Below the pieces are notes generated by a model. It saw only the letters and a program-made list of their open reading frames with translations, had not been told where the DNA came from and did no database searches. Of a DNA stretch of 64,000 bases, positions 62,031 to 64,000 are shown piece after piece. The stretch is from Bacteroidota bacterium (GTDB lineage: Bacteria > Bacteroidota > Bacteroidia > AKYH767-A > 2013-40CM-41-45). The stretch is taken from the NCBI GenBank assembly GCA_016711505.1, contig JADJSV010000007.1:121190-185189 (forward strand), in the 5' to 3' direction. Position 1 is the first letter of the stretch, and each line of letters opens with the position of its first letter. Made by a program: the position numbers and the translations under genes.

Positions 62031-62034
62031 ACAA

Positions 62035-62064
62035 AAAGGCTGCCCCTTTTGAGACAGCCTCTGA
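62035..62064 (-). terminator. Intrinsic terminator of maeB
   Basis: On the minus strand aggctg, a loop with tctcaaaaggg and cagcct, followed by a T-run, lie about 20 bases after the maeB stop. Confidence 0.8.
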
Positions 62065-62083
62065 TATATTTTCTGCTAACTCA

Positions 62084-64000
62084 TCACGAATTCTTCCTCG
62101 ACTGCGCGTCAACAACAGCAATCGTCACCATGTTCACGATCTCACGAACAGAACTTCCTAACTGAAGTACGTGAACAGGTTTTTTCATTCCTAAAAGTAT
62201 TGGTCCGATTGCTTCGGCAGCACCCATTTCCTGTGAAAGTTTGTATGCTATGTTTCCTGATTCCAGATTCGGGAAGATCAGAACATTTGCACCTTCATTT
62301 GCGAATTCGCAGAATGGAAAATTGTCGGAAAGGAGGGAAGGGTTCAATGCAAAATTTGCCTGCAATTCTCCATCGACCATCATGACCGGATATTTCTGAT
62401 GAAGGATGGCAACGGCATCTCTCACTTTTTGTGCAGAAGCTTCACTTGATGAACCGAAGTTCGAAAGAAAGTAATGCTATGCGAGTTTGATATTGAATTG
62501 CTGTACCGCCCAAGCGGTAAGTACAGTAATTTCTGCAAGATCTTCTGCTGTTGGATTTACATTCACAGTGGTATCGGCAAAAAAGATCGGTCCCTTTTTT
62601 GTGACCATAATATACATACCTGCAACTTTTTTCACTGACTCTTGTGTGCCTATGATCTGCAATGCCGGACGAATTGTATCGCCATATTTTCTTGTCAGGC
62701 CGGAAATCATTGCATCTGCTTCTCCAACATCAACCATCATGGCGCCGTAATAATTACGTTCGTTCATGATCTTCTTGGCTTCGTACAAAGTCAGTCCGCG
62801 GCGCTTGCGTTTCAGGAATAAAAGTTCTCCGAAATGATTTCTCTTTTCATCTTCTACACGCGGATCGATGATCGGTGTATCACCCAGATCAAGATTATTT
62901 TCTTCGATCAACCTGCGGATCTTCTCTTTGTTACCAAGCAAAATAGGTTTTGCAATTCCTTCATCGCGCACGATCTGTGCAGCTTTCAGAATTTTATAGG
63001 TATCAGCTCCGTAAATACAATTCGTTGAGGATGTTGCTTGCTTTTGCTTAACTACACGAATAAGTTTGTTATCTAACCCTAATCGTTTGCGCAATTCATC
63101 GCTGTAATTATTCCAGTTAGTGATCGGTGCCTGAGCTACTCCTGATCCCATTGCAGCTTTTGCAACGGCAGGTGCAACAGTTGTGATCAATCGTGGATCC
63201 AGTGGTTTTGGAATAATGTAATCAGTTCCGAAGGTGATGTTCTTTGCAATATATGCAAGATTCACAATTTCAGGAACAGGTTCTTTTGCGAGTTCTGCAA
63301 TTGCACGAACTGCGGCAAGCTTCATCGCTTCATTGATCTGTTGCACGCACATCAAGTGCTCCACGGAAATAAAAGGAAATCCTAAAACATTGTTTACCTG
63401 ATTAGGAAAATCAAGAACGTCCTGTGGCTATGATAATATCTTCACGCGAATCCCGGGCTTCATTATAAGTGATCTCCGGATCAGGATTTGCTAATGCAAA
63501 TACGATCGCTTTTTTTGCCATCGACTGTACCATTTCTTTTGATACAATATTTCCTTTTGAAAGACCAAGAAAAAAACATCTGCACCTTTCATTGCTTCAT
63601 CAAGTGTATGCAGATCGCGTTTAGTGGCAAATATTTTTTATTCTCATCAAGATCAGCTCTGTCTGCACGGATCACACCAGTACTGTCAAGCATGACAATA
63701 TTTTCCTGTTTAGCACCAAGCGATATGTATAATTTTTGCATAAGATAGCAGACGCTCCGGCACCGCTGACAACAATAAGAACTTCATCAATTTTTCTTGC
63801 CAGTTCAAGTGCATTTTGGTAATGCAGCAGCAGAATGATGGCTGTTCCATGCTGATCATCGTGCATGATAGAATTTTCAATTCATTCTTAAGACGTTTTT
63901 CGATCTCAAAACTCCGGAGCGCTATATCCTCAAAATTGAGTCCTCCGAATGTTGGCGAAATTGCTTTAACTGTTGCAACAAATTTGTCCACGTCGGTTTC
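62084..64000 (-). pseudogene. maeB: NADP-malic enzyme/phosphotransacetylase fusion, 5' cut, many indels
   Basis: The C-terminal three quarters of a MaeB-type malic enzyme (malate to pyruvate and CO2 with NADP) fused to a phosphotransacetylase-like domain. Segments in several frames: FVATVKAISPTFGGLNFEDI, MHDDQHGTAIILLLH, VVSGAGASAI, EMVQSMAKKAIVFALANPDP, DAMISGLTRKYGDTIRPAL and FPNLESGNIAYKLSQEMGAA. The 5' part is outside the window. At least seven indels occur, for example near 62465, 63365, 63380, 63430, 63568 and 63640. Most are in short homopolymers. Coding content is otherwise intact, so low sequence quality is more likely than decay. A terminator follows. ruvA would be next in the usual gene order, but the repeats and IS lie between. 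Confidence 0.85.

Overview
The window comes from a low-GC member of the Bacteroidota. The evidence is a SprA-type type IX secretion/gliding protein, a BamA-Skp-Skp envelope operon, SusC-like TonB receptor plus DUF5689 lipoprotein, several DUF6089-type outer-membrane barrels, a DUF4296 lipoprotein, promoters of the TAnnTTTG type and an almost complete lack of Shine-Dalgarno sequences. I cannot place it below phylum with confidence; an environmental Sphingobacteriia/Chitinophagia/Flavobacteriia-like lineage is likely. No rRNA, tRNA or CRISPR array was seen.

Layout. 0-10.7 kb: envelope proteins (OmpA-like lipoprotein, phospholipase D/cardiolipin-synthase-like enzyme, DUF1844 protein, coiled-coil membrane protein, an 1157-residue SprA-like outer-membrane protein, a secreted YD-repeat-like protein). 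10.7-12 kb: a gene-free array of eleven REP-like palindromes. 12-24 kb: a minus-strand envelope block (nadK, DUF6089 barrels, uppS, bamA, two skp/ompH genes, a TamA-like barrel, a CBS protein) and divergent pdxJ plus an alpha/beta hydrolase, ending in a 0.4-kb tandem duplication. 24-30 kb: DUF5689 lipoprotein, TonB receptor and an endonuclease/exonuclease/phosphatase protein. 30-45.7 kb: metabolism and housekeeping (deoxyhypusine-synthase-like protein, sucA-sucB, nfu, nadB, a LuxE-like protein, tyrS, an epimerase, a polyprenol-phosphate-mannose-synthase-like gene with pyrC, an RRM protein, ruvB). 46-51 kb: four-helix-bundle (S23) gene between repeat arms, SPFH protein with a small RHH regulator, queG, ubiX, gcvH, VanZ. 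51.8-64 kb: sprA, ruvA, an IS4-family insertion sequence inside a REP-like repeat, and the 3' part of maeB cut by the window edge.

Three things stand out. First, many intergenic regions carry one of several unrelated families of 7-nt or 10-nt tandem repeats folded into long inverted repeats, including a 96-bp and a 74-bp perfect palindrome that share one core. Second, the IS4 element has perfect 18-bp inverted repeats and an 11-bp target duplication lying exactly in the core of a REP-like hairpin, and a tandem copy of the same locus keeps the empty site; its transposase is split at an A AAA AAA slippery heptamer. Third, several conserved genes (sucA, ruvA, the mannosyltransferase, one DUF6089 gene, maeB) are broken by one- or two-base indels, mostly in short homopolymers. 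Sequencing or assembly error is the simplest explanation, above all for maeB near the window end.
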